A stretch of 64,000 nucleotides of DNA from RPQJ01 sp963754125 (GCA_963754125.1 CAVWEX010000014.1:124001-188000); one strand, 5' to 3'. Counted from the stretch's first letter, positions 9,455 to 18,371 are shown. Notes: generated by a model not told the origin, from the letters alone. Program-made: numbers and translations.

Positions 9455-9958
9455 ATGACCACAGTGGACTACATCCTCGCGGCGATGATGCTGCTATCGA
9501 TCCTGTTCGGCATGGTGCGGGGCTTTCTCCGCGAGTCCGTTGCGCTGCTCGGCTGGCTCGTGGGCCTCTGGCTCGCGTGGCGCTATGCCTACCTGCTCGA
9601 GCCCTATCTCGGCGGCGCCCTCGCCGGAACCGAGCTGCAGGAGTGGGTCGCCCGGGCCCTGGTGCTGCTGGCGGTGGTCGTCGCGGGCTGGCTGCTCGGG
9701 GCCATGCTGAGCTACCTCGTGCAGCGCTCCGGCCTCACGCTCGGCGTCGACCGCCTGCTCGGCGGACTGTTCGGCCTGGTGCGCGGCGCGGTGATCGTGG
9801 GATTCGCCGTGATGCTCGGCCAGGCGGCCGAACTCGACTCGGAGCCCTGGTGGCGGGGCTCGAAGCTGCTGCCCCTCGGCGAGGAGATGGCCTCGGTGCT
9901 CAGCGGCTACGTGGAGACCGGGCGCAAGTACGTGACGGAAAACCCCTCGGAAGCGTGA
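9455..9958 (+). CDS. cvpA: CvpA family inner-membrane protein
   Basis: Small inner-membrane protein of the CvpA family, named for colicin V production in E. coli and linked to envelope stress and bile resistance; its biochemical role is not settled. 167 residues with four hydrophobic segments (residues about 5-25, 27-45, 62-84 and 103-123) and the family pattern FGMVRGFLRESVALLGW near the N-terminus. It immediately precedes purF, as in E. coli and Pseudomonas, so it is likely co-transcribed with it. Confidence 0.93.
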   Translation: MTTVDYILAAMMLLSILFGMVRGFLRESVALLGWLVGLWLAWRYAYLLEPYLGGALAGTELQEWVARALVLLAVVVAGWLLGAMLSYLVQRSGLTLGVDRLLGGLFGLVRGAVIVGFAVMLGQAAELDSEPWWRGSKLLPLGEEMASVLSGYVETGRKYVTENPSEA

Positions 9959-9968
9959 GGCTCAGGCC

Positions 9969-11486
9969 ATGTGCGGCATCGTCGGCATCGTCGGCTTCAG
10001 TCCCGCCAATCAGCAGCTCTACGACGCGTTGACGGTGCTGCAGCATCGCGGCCAGGACGCCGCGGGCATCATGACCGCGCACGAGGGCGAGATCTTCCTG
10101 CGCAAGGACAACGGACTCGTCCGCGACGTGTTCCAGCAGCGCCACATGATCCAGCTCAAGGGCAACATCGGCATCGGCCACGTGCGCTACCCGACCGCCG
10201 GCTGCGAAAGCTCCGCCGAGGCCCAGCCCTTCTACGTCAACTCGCCCTACGGCATCTGCCTCGCCCACAACGGCAACCTGACGAATGCCGCGGAGCTGGC
10301 CGACGCGCTGATCCGCGAGGACCGCCGGCACCTCAACACCTCTTCGGATTCCGAGGTGCTGCTCAACGTGCTGGCGAGCGAGCTGCAGCGCGTCGGCGAC
10401 CAGCGCGCCACCGTGGCCGACATCTTCGCTGCCGTGCGCGCGGTCTACCGGCGCCTGCGCGGCGGCTACGCCGTGGTGGCGATGGTGCTCGGACACGGCG
10501 TGCTGGGGTTCCGCGACCCGAACGGCATCCGTCCACTGGTGATCGGCACGCGCGATGGCCCCCGGGGCCGGGAGCACATGCTCGCCTCCGAGAGCGTCGC
10601 CCTCGACCAGTCGGGCTACGAGCTGCTGCGGGACGTGGGCCCCGGCGAGGCCGTCTTCATCGACGAGCAGGGCCGGATGCACAGCCAGCAGTGCGCCGAG
10701 ACCGTGCGCCACGCGCCCTGCATCTTCGAGTACGTCTACTTCGCGCGCCCCGACTCGATCATCGACAACATCTCCGTGTACAAGGCCCGCCTGCGCATGG
10801 GCGAGCTGCTCGCGGAGAAGATCCGGCGGGAGCGGCCGGGTCACGAAATCGACGTCGTGATACCGATCCCCGACACGAGCCGCACCAGCGCGCTGCAGGT
10901 CGCGCAGCGCCTCGGAGTCAAGTACCGGGAGGGGTTCATCAAGAACCGCTACATCGGCCGCACGTTCATCATGCCGGGGCAGGAGCAGCGCTCGAAGTCC
11001 GTGCGCAGCAAGCTCAACCCGATCGACCTCGAGTTCCGCGGCAAGAACGTGCTGCTGGTGGACGACTCGATCGTCCGCGGCACGACCTCGGCGCAGATCA
11101 TCGAGGTCGCGCGGGAGGCCGGGGCCCGCAGCGTGTCCTTCGCCTCGGCGGCGCCGCCGGTGCGCTACCCGAACGTCTACGGCATCGACATGCCCGCCGC
11201 CTCGGAGCTCGTGGCGGCAGGACGGACCGAGGAGGAGGTCGCGCGCATCATCGGCGCGGACTGGCTGATCTACCAGGACCTCGCCGATCTCGTCCGCGCG
11301 GTGCGCCACCACGACTCGGAGGTCGCCGAGTTCGACACCTCCTGCTTCTCGGGCGACTACGTCACCAGCGACGTGACGCCGGAGTACCTGGCCCGCCTGC
11401 AGGCGGAGCGCTCGGACCAGGCGAAGGCGCAGCGCAGTGCGTCGGGAAGCGGGCGCGGGGCGCTCAAGGTCGTCGGGTCGCCCTGA
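9969..11486 (+). CDS. purF: Amidophosphoribosyltransferase
   Basis: First committed enzyme of purine synthesis, making 5-phosphoribosylamine from PRPP and glutamine. 505 residues. The N-terminal nucleophile Cys follows the start Met (MCGIVGIVG), with glutaminase residues in HVRYPTAG and AHNGNLTN. The phosphoribosyltransferase domain has the PRPP loop VLLVDDSIVRGTTS (about residues 361-374) and the upstream VIPIPDTSRTSA. The frame is intact. Starts 10 bases after cvpA. Confidence 0.97.
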   Translation: MCGIVGIVGFSPANQQLYDALTVLQHRGQDAAGIMTAHEGEIFLRKDNGLVRDVFQQRHMIQLKGNIGIGHVRYPTAGCESSAEAQPFYVNSPYGICLAHNGNLTNAAELADALIREDRRHLNTSSDSEVLLNVLASELQRVGDQRATVADIFAAVRAVYRRLRGGYAVVAMVLGHGVLGFRDPNGIRPLVIGTRDGPRGREHMLASESVALDQSGYELLRDVGPGEAVFIDEQGRMHSQQCAETVRHAPCIFEYVYFARPDSIIDNISVYKARLRMGELLAEKIRRERPGHEIDVVIPIPDTSRTSALQVAQRLGVKYREGFIKNRYIGRTFIMPGQEQRSKSVRSKLNPIDLEFRGKNVLLVDDSIVRGTTSAQIIEVAREAGARSVSFASAAPPVRYPNVYGIDMPAASELVAAGRTEEEVARIIGADWLIYQDLADLVRAVRHHDSEVAEFDTSCFSGDYVTSDVTPEYLARLQAERSDQAKAQRSASGSGRGALKVVGSP

Positions 11487-11507
11487 GCGGCCTGGCCGGG
11501 GCACGCG

Positions 11508-12757
11508 GTGACGCTCAAGGTCCTCATCGTCAGCGATCGGCCGGACTACCGCCAGCTGCTCGCGCACCACGTCACCCTCGAGTGGCCGGACGCGCTGCCG
11601 GCGGAATACGAGCCCGCCTCGCGCGGCCGGTTGCGGCCGGGCTTCACCGGGTCGGCCTACGATGCCGTGCTGCTCGACGAGGAGGTCTGGCCGGGCGCGG
11701 CCTCGAGTGGCTCGAGGATCTGAGCGAACGTCCCGATTTTCCGCCGATCGTCTATTTCGCCTCCACGGCCGACGAGGCCGATGTGGAGCGCGCGCTCGCC
11801 TCGGGTGCGACCCGCGTGCTTGCGCGGGTCGATTTCGAGCATGCCCAGCTCGTGGGCATGCTGCGCGGACTGTGCGCCCGCCGCCGCGACGTGCTCGCGG
11901 AGACCTCGCGCGCCGGCCGCCAGCCACCTGCGCCCGACCGGTTCGGCTCGGTGCGCGTGCGCGGCCACCGCTGCCTGCGGCGGCTCGCGATCGGCGGTTC
12001 CTCGAGCGTCTTCCTCGCGCAGTGCGAACGCAGCGGCCAGCAGCGTGTGCTCAAGATCTTCCGGCAGGTGCCGGACGTGGTCGAGGGCAGCACGACCTTC
12101 GAGCGCTTCCTGCGCGAGTACGAGCTGGTGGCGCACCTCGATCACCCGAACATCGCGCGCATCTACGACATCGGCGTGGCCGACGACCACGTGTTCCTCG
12201 CGATGGAATATTTTCCAGGCGGTGACCTGCGCGCCCGGATGCGTTCGCCGATGTCCGGGCGCGTGGCGCTCGGCTACCTGCGCCAGCTGGCTGCGGCCCT
12301 GAGCGCGCTGCACGCCATCGGCGTGCTCCACCGCGACGTCAAGCCCGGCAACGTGCTGCTGCGCGAGGACGACAGCCTCGCGTTCATCGACTTCGGGCTC
12401 GCCCGTCAGCTCCGGCTCGAGAGCGACATCACCGGTGACGGCGCGATCTTCGGCACGCCGCACTACATGAGCCCGGAGCAGGGACACGGCCGCCCGCTCG
12501 ACGAACGCAGCGACCTCTACAGCCTCGGGGTGATGCTCTACGAGATGCTCACGGGCCAGAAGCCGTACGTCGCCGAGACGCCACTGGCGGTGATCTACCG
12601 GCACGCGAACGCGCCGCTGCCGGACCTGCCGGCACAGGCCTCGCACCTGCAGCCGCTGCTCGATGCGCTGATGGCGAAGCAGCCGATCGACCGGCCGGCC
12701 TCCGCCTCGGACCTGCTCGCGCGTGTCGACGACCTGCTGGACCGGGCCGCGGCCTGA
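11508..12757 (+). CDS. Receiver-like domain fused to Ser/Thr protein kinase, frameshifted
   Basis: Predicted cytoplasmic Hanks-type kinase. Residues 1-130 look like a degenerate response-regulator receiver: VLIVSDRPDYRQLL, then YDAVLLDEE with an aspartate where the phosphoacceptor would sit, then IVYFASTADEADVERALASG. The kinase domain has a Gly-rich loop (IGGSSSVFLA), the ATP lysine in VLKIF, HRDVKPGNVLL, the Mg-binding IDFGLAR and GTPHYMSPEQ, so it should be active. No membrane segment or PASTA repeat is seen. The frame changes near 11695, equivalent to one missing base, unlike the +1 shifts elsewhere. GTG start 21 bases after purF; its stop shares one base with the miaE ATG. The substrate is unknown. 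Confidence 0.82.
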
Positions 12758-13348
12758 TGGCCGATCCCGGCGGGCTGCTGCGCGCGCCAACCGACCGCAG
12801 GTGGTTCGACCTCGCCGTCGTGCGTCGCGACGAATTGCTGCTCGACCATGCGAACTGCGAGAAGAAGGCGGCCTCGACCGCGCTCGCGCTGATGTTCGCT
12901 TACCCCGAGGACTTCGAGCTCGCGAACCACATGTCGCGCCTCGCACGCGAGGAGTTGCGGCACTTCGAGCGGGTGCAGCAGCAAGCTCATCGCGCACGGC
13001 GTGCCGTTCCGCCGCTTGAGTCCCTCGCGCTACGCCGAAGGGCTGCGCCGCAGGCTGCGGCGCGACGAGCCCGGTCGCCGGGTGGACCTGCTGCTCATCG
13101 GCGCGCTGATCGAGGCACGCTCGCACGAACGATTCATCGGGCTGATCGAGCGGCTGCCGGAGCCGCTGGCGCGCTTCTACGAGTCGCTCGCCGCCGCGGA
13201 GGCACGCCACGCCGGGCTGTACTTGCGCCTGGCGGCGCGCGCGGGCGAGCCGGTTGCGGCACGGCTCGAGGAACTCGCCGTCGCGGAGGCGGAGCTCGCG
13301 ACGGCGCCGGACGGCGAGTTCCGCTTCCACTCGGGGACGCCGGCGTAG
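12757..13348 (+). CDS. miaE: tRNA-(ms2io6A37) hydroxylase MiaE, frameshifted
   Basis: Diiron monooxygenase that hydroxylates the isopentenyl group of ms2i6A at tRNA position 37, using O2. The ferritin-like four-helix bundle is seen with ligand segments DHANCEKKAAS, REELRHFERV, EARSHERF and EARHAGLY. The frame changes near 12985: the first half ends ...FERVQQ and the second resumes KLIAHGVPFRRLSPSRYAEGLR; one extra base accounts for it. Joined length is about 196 residues, normal for MiaE. It overlaps the upstream kinase stop by one base, so the two are probably translationally coupled, and it converges on lpxH. Confidence 0.88.
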
Positions 13349-13353
13349 CCGTC

Positions 13354-13376
13354 GCCCGGTGACTGCCCTGCCGGGC
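13354..13376. terminator. Weak hairpin between convergent miaE and lpxH
   Basis: GCCCGG at 13354-13359 and CCGGGC at 13371-13376 form a six-base-pair stem with an 11-base loop in the 31-base convergent gap. No T-run follows on either strand, so it is at most a weak or bidirectional transcription barrier. Confidence 0.25.
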
Positions 13377-13379
13377 CGG

Positions 13380-14120
13380 TCAGCGCGGCAGTGCCCGCAG
13401 CTCGAACCCCTGGCTCGACCACTCGAGCACGCTACCCTTGACGTACCAGTCGCCGAGCACGATGCGCCGCACGGGCGCACCGTCCACCACGATCTCGTGG
13501 ACCGCCGGCCGGTGCGTGTGGCCGTGGATCAGCGTGCGGACGCCGGCGGTGCGGAATGCCCGTGCGACGGCCGCGGAGTTCACGTCCATGATTTCCGGGG
13601 CCGTGGCGCCGACGTGCGCCCGGCTGCCGGCGCGCAGCCGGCGGGCGAGGGCCCGGCGCTGATCGAGGCTCGAATGCCGCAGGACGAAGCGTACGGCCGG
13701 GTTGCGCAGGATGCGCCGCAGTCGCTGGTAGCCCAGGTCGTCCGTGCAGAGCGCGTCGCCGTGCATCAGCAGCACGCGCTCGCCGTACAGGTCCACGACG
13801 GCGCCGTCCTCGAGCAGCGTCGCGCCGGTCTCACGGCAGAAACGACTGCCGATCAGGAAGTCCCGGTTGCCGTGCATCACGATGCAGGGGACGCCCGCGT
13901 CGGTGAGCGAGCGCAGGGCTCCGACGACTCCGCGGGCGAGCGGGTCCGGGTCGTCGTCGCCGAGCCAGGCCTCGAAGAGATCGCCGAGGATGTAGAGCGC
14001 GTCTGCGCGCCGCGCGTCCGTCTCGAGGAACGCATGGAACTGCCGCACGACCGCAGGATCGCCTGGGTCGAGGTGCAGGTCCGAGATGAACAGCGTGCCC
14101 GCGGGGCGCAGCCCGTGCAT
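13380..14120 (-). CDS. lpxH: UDP-2,3-diacylglucosamine diphosphatase
   Basis: Metallophosphoesterase of lipid A synthesis that hydrolyses UDP-2,3-diacylglucosamine to lipid X and UMP at the inner membrane. The five metallophosphatase motifs are visible: ISDLHLD, GDLFEAW, HGNRDF, HGDALCTDD and HGHTHRP. I chose the ATG at 14120 (MHGLRPAGTLFISDLHL) because it gives about 246 residues and places motif I near residue 12 as in homologues; an in-frame ATG at 14240 would add 40 unlike residues and overlap the gltX start. Divergent from gltX. Confidence 0.93.
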   Translation of the reverse strand: MHGLRPAGTLFISDLHLDPGDPAVVRQFHAFLETDARRADALYILGDLFEAWLGDDDPDPLARGVVGALRSLTDAGVPCIVMHGNRDFLIGSRFCRETGATLLEDGAVVDLYGERVLLMHGDALCTDDLGYQRLRRILRNPAVRFVLRHSSLDQRRALARRLRAGSRAHVGATAPEIMDVNSAAVARAFRTAGVRTLIHGHTHRPAVHEIVVDGAPVRRIVLGDWYVKGSVLEWSSQGFELRALPR

Positions 14121-14210
14121 CGGTGCCTCTGCGGCGTCGTTGGGGACGACGATGGTACGGCGCGGGAGCGTACCCCGGCCAGCACGCCCGGGACGCTCGC
14201 GGCGATCCGG

Positions 14211-14216
14211 TAACAT
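14211..14216 (+). promoter_or_regulatory. -10-like box just upstream of gltX
   Basis: TAACAT lies eight bases before the gltX ATG in the 104-base divergent gap with lpxH. If used, the transcript would start at or next to the ATG. No clear -35 accompanies it. Confidence 0.3.
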
Positions 14217-14224
14217 GTGCATCC

Positions 14225-15649
14225 ATGCAGTCCCGTCCACAGGTCACGCGTTTCGCCCCGAGTCCGACGGGGGCTCTGCACCTCGGCAACGCACGGACGG
14301 CCCTGCTGAACGACCTCCTCGCGCGCTCGAGCGGCGGCCGGATGGTGCTGCGGATCGAGGACACGGATGCCGAGCGCAGCGACGAGGGCCTGCTCGAGCG
14401 ACTGCTCGAGGACCTGCGCTGGTTCGGCCTCGACTGGGCCGAAGGGCCGGACGTCGGCGGACCGCGCGGACCCTACCGCCAGAGCCAGCGCGCCGCCCAC
14501 TACGATCGCGCCGTCGCCACGCTCGAGGCCCGGGGACTCGTGTACCCGTGCTTCTGCTCGCCGCAGGCGCTCGATCTCGCCCGGCGGGCACAGCTCGCCG
14601 CCGGCCGACCGCCGCGCTATGCCGGCACCTGCGCGTCGCTGCCGGCCGAGGAGGTGGCGCGTCGGGTCGAGGGTGGAGCGCGTCCGGCCCACCGATTCCG
14701 CGTGCCGGCCGGTCGCGTCATCGAGTTCGACGACCTGATCCACGGGCCGCAGCGGTTCTCGAGCGACGACATCGGTGACTTCGTGATCCGCCGGGCGGAT
14801 GGCAGCGTGGCTTTCTTCCTCGGCAACGCGCTCGACGACGCCGCGATGGAGGTGACGGTCGTGCTGCGCGGTGACGATCACCTCGCCAACACGCCGCGGC
14901 AGATCCTGCTGCTCGAGGCGCTCGGGCTGCCCTTGCCGGACTACGGGCACCTGCCGTTGCTGCTGGGACCGGGCGGCGCCCCGCTGTCCAAGCGCGACGG
15001 TGCGGCGAGCCTGCACGACCTGCGGCTCCAGGGTTACCTGCCGGGGGCGCTGCGCAATTACCTCGTGCGGCTCGGCCACGCGTGCGTGCGCGAGGGCTGG
15101 CTCGAGACCGACGCCATGGCCGTCGACCTCGACCTCGGCCGCTCGGGCCGATCGGCTCCGCATTTCGACGAGGTCCAGCTGCGACACTGGCAGCGCGAAG
15201 CCGTGGGACGGGCGACTGTGGCGGATCTCGCGTCGTGGCTCGAGCCGCGCCTCGACCGCCTCGGCAGCCGGGAAAGGCAGCTCGCCTTCGTCGCCGCGGT
15301 GCGCGGCAACCTGCTCTTTCCTGCGGACGCCGAGTCGCTGGTCGCCACGGTCTGTGATCCGATCGCCGTGCCCGACGGCGACGCGGCGCGCGAGATCATC
15401 GCTGCCGGGCCGGGGTTCTTCGAGCACGCAGCCGCAGCTTGGCTGTCGAGCGCGAGCGACTTCAAGGCCTGGACACGCGCCGTCGGCGCCGAGACCGGCC
15501 GCCGCGGCGCCGGGTTGTTCATGCCGCTGCGTGCGGCGCTCACAGGCCGGGTCCACGGGCCCGAGCTCGCGCCGCTGGCGGCGCTCATGGGTCCGGAGCG
15601 GATCGCCGAGCGGCTGCGCGCCGCCGGTGCGATGGCCGCGGCGGCCTGA
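14225..15649 (+). CDS. gltX: Glutamyl-tRNA synthetase
   Basis: Class I aminoacyl-tRNA synthetase charging tRNA with glutamate. 474 residues, including an anticodon-binding C-terminal region, so it is not the short GluQ-RS. The HIGH-type motif is in FAPSPTGALHLGNA (residues 10-23) and the KMSKS equivalent is PLSKRDGA (near 14984). A Cys-rich insert (YPCFCS ... YAGTC) matches the zinc site of GluRS. The ATG at 14225 places the HIGH motif at the expected distance. cysS follows after 29 bases, so the pair is probably one operon. Confidence 0.94.
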   Translation: MQSRPQVTRFAPSPTGALHLGNARTALLNDLLARSSGGRMVLRIEDTDAERSDEGLLERLLEDLRWFGLDWAEGPDVGGPRGPYRQSQRAAHYDRAVATLEARGLVYPCFCSPQALDLARRAQLAAGRPPRYAGTCASLPAEEVARRVEGGARPAHRFRVPAGRVIEFDDLIHGPQRFSSDDIGDFVIRRADGSVAFFLGNALDDAAMEVTVVLRGDDHLANTPRQILLLEALGLPLPDYGHLPLLLGPGGAPLSKRDGAASLHDLRLQGYLPGALRNYLVRLGHACVREGWLETDAMAVDLDLGRSGRSAPHFDEVQLRHWQREAVGRATVADLASWLEPRLDRLGSRERQLAFVAAVRGNLLFPADAESLVATVCDPIAVPDGDAAREIIAAGPGFFEHAAAAWLSSASDFKAWTRAVGAETGRRGAGLFMPLRAALTGRVHGPELAPLAALMGPERIAERLRAAGAMAAAA

Positions 15650-15678
15650 TTCGAATCCAACCGAGGCGATCCCATCGC

Positions 15679-17142
15679 ATGCTGCAGATCCACAACTCGC
15701 TGACCGGCCGCAAGGAGGCCTTCCAACCGATCCGCCCGGGCGAAGTGCGCATGTACGTCTGCGGCGTGACCGTGTACGACTACTGTCACCTCGGCCATGC
15801 GAGGATGCTGATCGTGTTCGACGTCGTGCGGCGTCACCTCGAGGCGTCGGGCTACCGCGTCACCTTCGTGCGCAACATCACCGACATAGACGACAAGATC
15901 ATCCAGCGCGCGCAGGCGAACGGCGAGCCGATGGGCTCGCTCACCGAGCGCTTCATCCGCGCCTATCACGAGGACTGCGAGTCGCTCGGCGTGCGCCGGG
16001 CCGACCACGAGCCGCGCGCCACCGAGTACCTGCCGCAGATCGTCGCGATGGTGCAGTCACTGGTGGAGAAGGGTTACGCGTACGTGGGCCCGAACGGCGA
16101 CGTCTACTATGCCGTGGCGCGCTTCGAGCCCTACGGGCAACTGTCCGGCAAGCGGCTCGCGGACCTGCGTGCGGGCGCGCGTATCGAGGTGGACGAGGCC
16201 AAGCGCGACCCGCTCGATTTCGTGCTGTGGAAAGCCGCCAAGCCCGGCGAGCCGTCCTGGGAATCGCCGTGGGGGCCCGGTCGTCCCGGCTGGCACATCG
16301 AGTGCTCGGCCATGTCGGTCGAGTTGCTCGGCGAGCACTTCGACATCCACGGCGGCGGCATGGACCTCAAGTTCCCGCACCACGAGAACGAGATCGCGCA
16401 GACCTGCGCCGCCTGCGGCTCGAAGTTCGTGAACGTATGGATGCACAACGGCTTCGTGCGGGTCGACGACGAGAAGATGTCGAAGTCGCTCGGCAACTTC
16501 TTCACCGTGCGCGAGGTGCTCGAGTGGGTGCGCGACCCCGAGGTGGTGCGCTACTTCATGCTCGCCAGCCACTACCGCGGACCGATCAACTACACGCCGG
16601 AGAGCCTCGTGCAGGCGGATGCCGCGCTCGAGCGCCTGTACCTCGCGCTGCGCGGCGTGACTCCGGCCAGCGGTCCCGCGCCCACGGAAGCCACGGCACG
16701 GTTTGCGGCGGCGATGGACGACGATTTCAATACGTCCGTCGCGGTCGCGGAGCTGCAGTCGATCGCAGGCGAGCTCAACCGGGCCAAGGCGTCCCGGCAG
16801 GTGGATCTGGCGGCCGCGCGGGCGGCGGAGTTGCAGGCACTCGGCGCACGGCTCGGCTTGCTCGAGCGGGATCCGGAGTTGTTCCTGCGCAAGAGTCCGA
16901 AAAAGAAGCCGGGTGACCATCAATTGCAGGTCGAGCCGGCTCAGCTGACTGCCGTTGGGCAGCAGGTGGACCTGAAGGTTGCGCTTTCGGACTCCGACAT
17001 CGACCGCCTCATCGAGGAGCGTGTCGCGGCCCGCAGCGCGAGGAACTTCAAGGAATCCGATCGCATCCGCGACCTGCTCGCCGCGGCCGGCGTGCTGCTC
17101 GAGGACCAGCCCGGCGGCCGGACGCTCTGGCGCCGCGGCTAG
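15679..17142 (+). CDS. cysS: Cysteinyl-tRNA synthetase with a C-terminal-region insertion
   Basis: Class I synthetase charging tRNA-Cys. 487 residues. Features: zinc Cys and HIGH motif region YVCGVTVYDYCHLGHAR (residues 27-43), WHIECSAM with a zinc Cys, PHHENEIAQ, and KMSKS as DEKMSKSLGNFF. The anticodon-binding domain ends with ILLED-like VLLEDQPGGRTLWRR. Between FLRKS (about residue 409) and SDIDRLIEERVAAR there are roughly 25-30 extra residues (KKKPGDHQLQVEPAQLTAVG...) that shorter CysRS such as the E. coli enzyme lack; the frame is open through it. Converges on folD with a four-base overlap. Confidence 0.95.
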   Translation: MLQIHNSLTGRKEAFQPIRPGEVRMYVCGVTVYDYCHLGHARMLIVFDVVRRHLEASGYRVTFVRNITDIDDKIIQRAQANGEPMGSLTERFIRAYHEDCESLGVRRADHEPRATEYLPQIVAMVQSLVEKGYAYVGPNGDVYYAVARFEPYGQLSGKRLADLRAGARIEVDEAKRDPLDFVLWKAAKPGEPSWESPWGPGRPGWHIECSAMSVELLGEHFDIHGGGMDLKFPHHENEIAQTCAACGSKFVNVWMHNGFVRVDDEKMSKSLGNFFTVREVLEWVRDPEVVRYFMLASHYRGPINYTPESLVQADAALERLYLALRGVTPASGPAPTEATARFAAAMDDDFNTSVAVAELQSIAGELNRAKASRQVDLAAARAAELQALGARLGLLERDPELFLRKSPKKKPGDHQLQVEPAQLTAVGQQVDLKVALSDSDIDRLIEERVAARSARNFKESDRIRDLLAAAGVLLEDQPGGRTLWRRG

Positions 17143-17990
17143 AGTCGCTGCTGCGCCGACTCGAGGGTGTTCTTCATCAGGATGGCGACGGTCATCGGGC
17201 CGACGCCGCCCGGCACGGGCGTGATCCAGCTGGCGCGTTCGAGCGCGGCCTCGAACTGGACGTCGCCGCACAGCTTGCCGTCCGGCAGCCGGTTGATGCC
17301 GACGTCCACGACCACGGCGCCGGGCTTCACCCACTCGCCGGGGATCAGGCCCGGCCTTCCAACGGCCACGACCAGCAGCTCCGCACGCTCGACGTGTGAG
17401 CGCAGGTCCGTCGTGAAGCGGTGGCAGACGGTGACCGTCGCGCCGGCGAGCAATAGCTCGAGCGCCATCGGGCGGCCCACGAGGTTCGAGGCGCCCACGA
17501 CCACCGAGTGCATGCCTTTGGGATTGATTCCGCAGCGGTCGAGGAGGCGGATCACCCCATAGGGCGTGCACGGTCGCATGAGCGGGTTGCGCAGCGCGAG
17601 CCGCCCGACGTTGTAGGGGTGGAAGCCGTCCACGTCCTTGGAGGGCGAGATCGCCTCGATCACGATACGCTCGTCGATGTGATCCGGCAGCGGCACCTGA
17701 ACGAGGATGCCGTCGATCGCATCGTCGGTGTTCAGGCGCTCGATCAGGCTCAGCAGCTCGGCCTGGGTGGCGGAGTGGGGGAGGTCGTGGCTCACCGAGA
17801 CGAAGCCGCATTCGTCGCAGGCCGCGCGCTTGTTGCGCACGTACACGTGCGAGGCCGGGTCGTCGCCCACCAGCACCACGGCAAGCCCCGGGCGGCGCTT
17901 GCCTTGTGCCGCAAGGCGGTCGCTCAGCTCGCGGACCTCGCGGCGTATGTCGGCCGCGATCGCCTTGCCGTCGATGATCTGTCCCGCCAT
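17139..17990 (-). CDS. folD: Methylenetetrahydrofolate dehydrogenase / cyclohydrolase
   Basis: Bifunctional NADP-dependent enzyme interconverting 5,10-methylene-, methenyl- and 10-formyl-tetrahydrofolate. 283 residues. The catalytic Tyr and Lys are in SHVYVRNKRAAC (about residue 50), followed by GILVQVPLP and DVDGFHPYNVGRL; the NADP domain has VVVGASNLVGRPMA and the C-terminal TPVPGGVGPMTVAILM signature. It is monocistronic on the minus strand, convergent with cysS and divergent from the tRNA cluster. Confidence 0.96.
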   Translation of the reverse strand: MAGQIIDGKAIAADIRREVRELSDRLAAQGKRRPGLAVVLVGDDPASHVYVRNKRAACDECGFVSVSHDLPHSATQAELLSLIERLNTDDAIDGILVQVPLPDHIDERIVIEAISPSKDVDGFHPYNVGRLALRNPLMRPCTPYGVIRLLDRCGINPKGMHSVVVGASNLVGRPMALELLLAGATVTVCHRFTTDLRSHVERAELLVVAVGRPGLIPGEWVKPGAVVVDVGINRLPDGKLCGDVQFEAALERASWITPVPGGVGPMTVAILMKNTLESAQQRL

Positions 17991-18060
17991 GCACGCTCCG
18001 CACTGCGTCGAATGGCCCGCATTCTGTCACGGACGGCGCGCCGCGAACGAGGGCACGTCT

Positions 18061-18097
18061 GCGTCAAATTGACGCTCGGAGTCACCGTCCGTATGAT
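18061..18097 (+). promoter_or_regulatory. Strong sigma-70-type promoter of the tRNA cluster, with a palindrome over the -35
   Basis: TTGACG (18069-18074) and TATGAT (18092-18097) are separated by 17 bases, the best promoter match in the window, 70 bases upstream of tRNA-Pro and followed by a GC-rich stretch as in stringently controlled promoters. The -35 sits in a palindrome, GCGTCAA-A-TTGACGC (18061-18075), seven base pairs around one central base, which could be a regulator site. The role as tRNA promoter is inferred from position. Confidence 0.65.
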
Positions 18098-18166
18098 TCC
18101 GCCTCCCGTGAAGGGCCGTCGCGACAACGTGGCGGACCGAGGCGGCGACCGCGGGTCGGTGCAGGG

Positions 18167-18243
18167 CGGGGCATGGCGCAGTCTGGTAGCGCATCTGCTT
18201 TGGGAGCAGAGGGTCGGGGGTTCGAATCCCTCTGCCCCGACCA
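18167..18243 (+). tRNA. tRNA-Pro (TGG)
   Basis: 77 bases. Acceptor stem CGGGGCA pairs with TGCCCCG, discriminator A and encoded CCA. Anticodon stem TCTGC/GCAGA with loop TTTGGGA gives anticodon TGG. T-loop GGTTCGAATCC is canonical. Confidence 0.96.
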
Positions 18244-18268
18244 TCCGGACTGCGGAGTCGGACCTAAG

Positions 18269-18345
18269 GCGCCCGTAGCTCAGCCGGATAGAGCATCGGC
18301 CTTCTAAGCCGAGGGTCGCAGGTTCGAGTCCTGCCGGGCGCGCCA
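18269..18345 (+). tRNA. tRNA-Arg (TCT)
   Basis: 77 bases. Acceptor GCGCCCG pairs with CGGGCGC, then G and CCA. Anticodon stem TCGGC/GCCGA with loop CTTCTAA gives TCT, reading AGA. T-loop GGTTCGAGTCC. Confidence 0.96.
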
Positions 18346-18371
18346 GGCCTCGGGAGATTCCGTGCGACGAT

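Noticed and set aside
9971..11480. Open frame continuous from within purF into the kinase, suggesting a 928-residue fusion
   Set aside because: In the purF part this frame is only the +2 shadow of a well-conserved purF; only its 3' part, after the frame change near 11695, is real kinase sequence.
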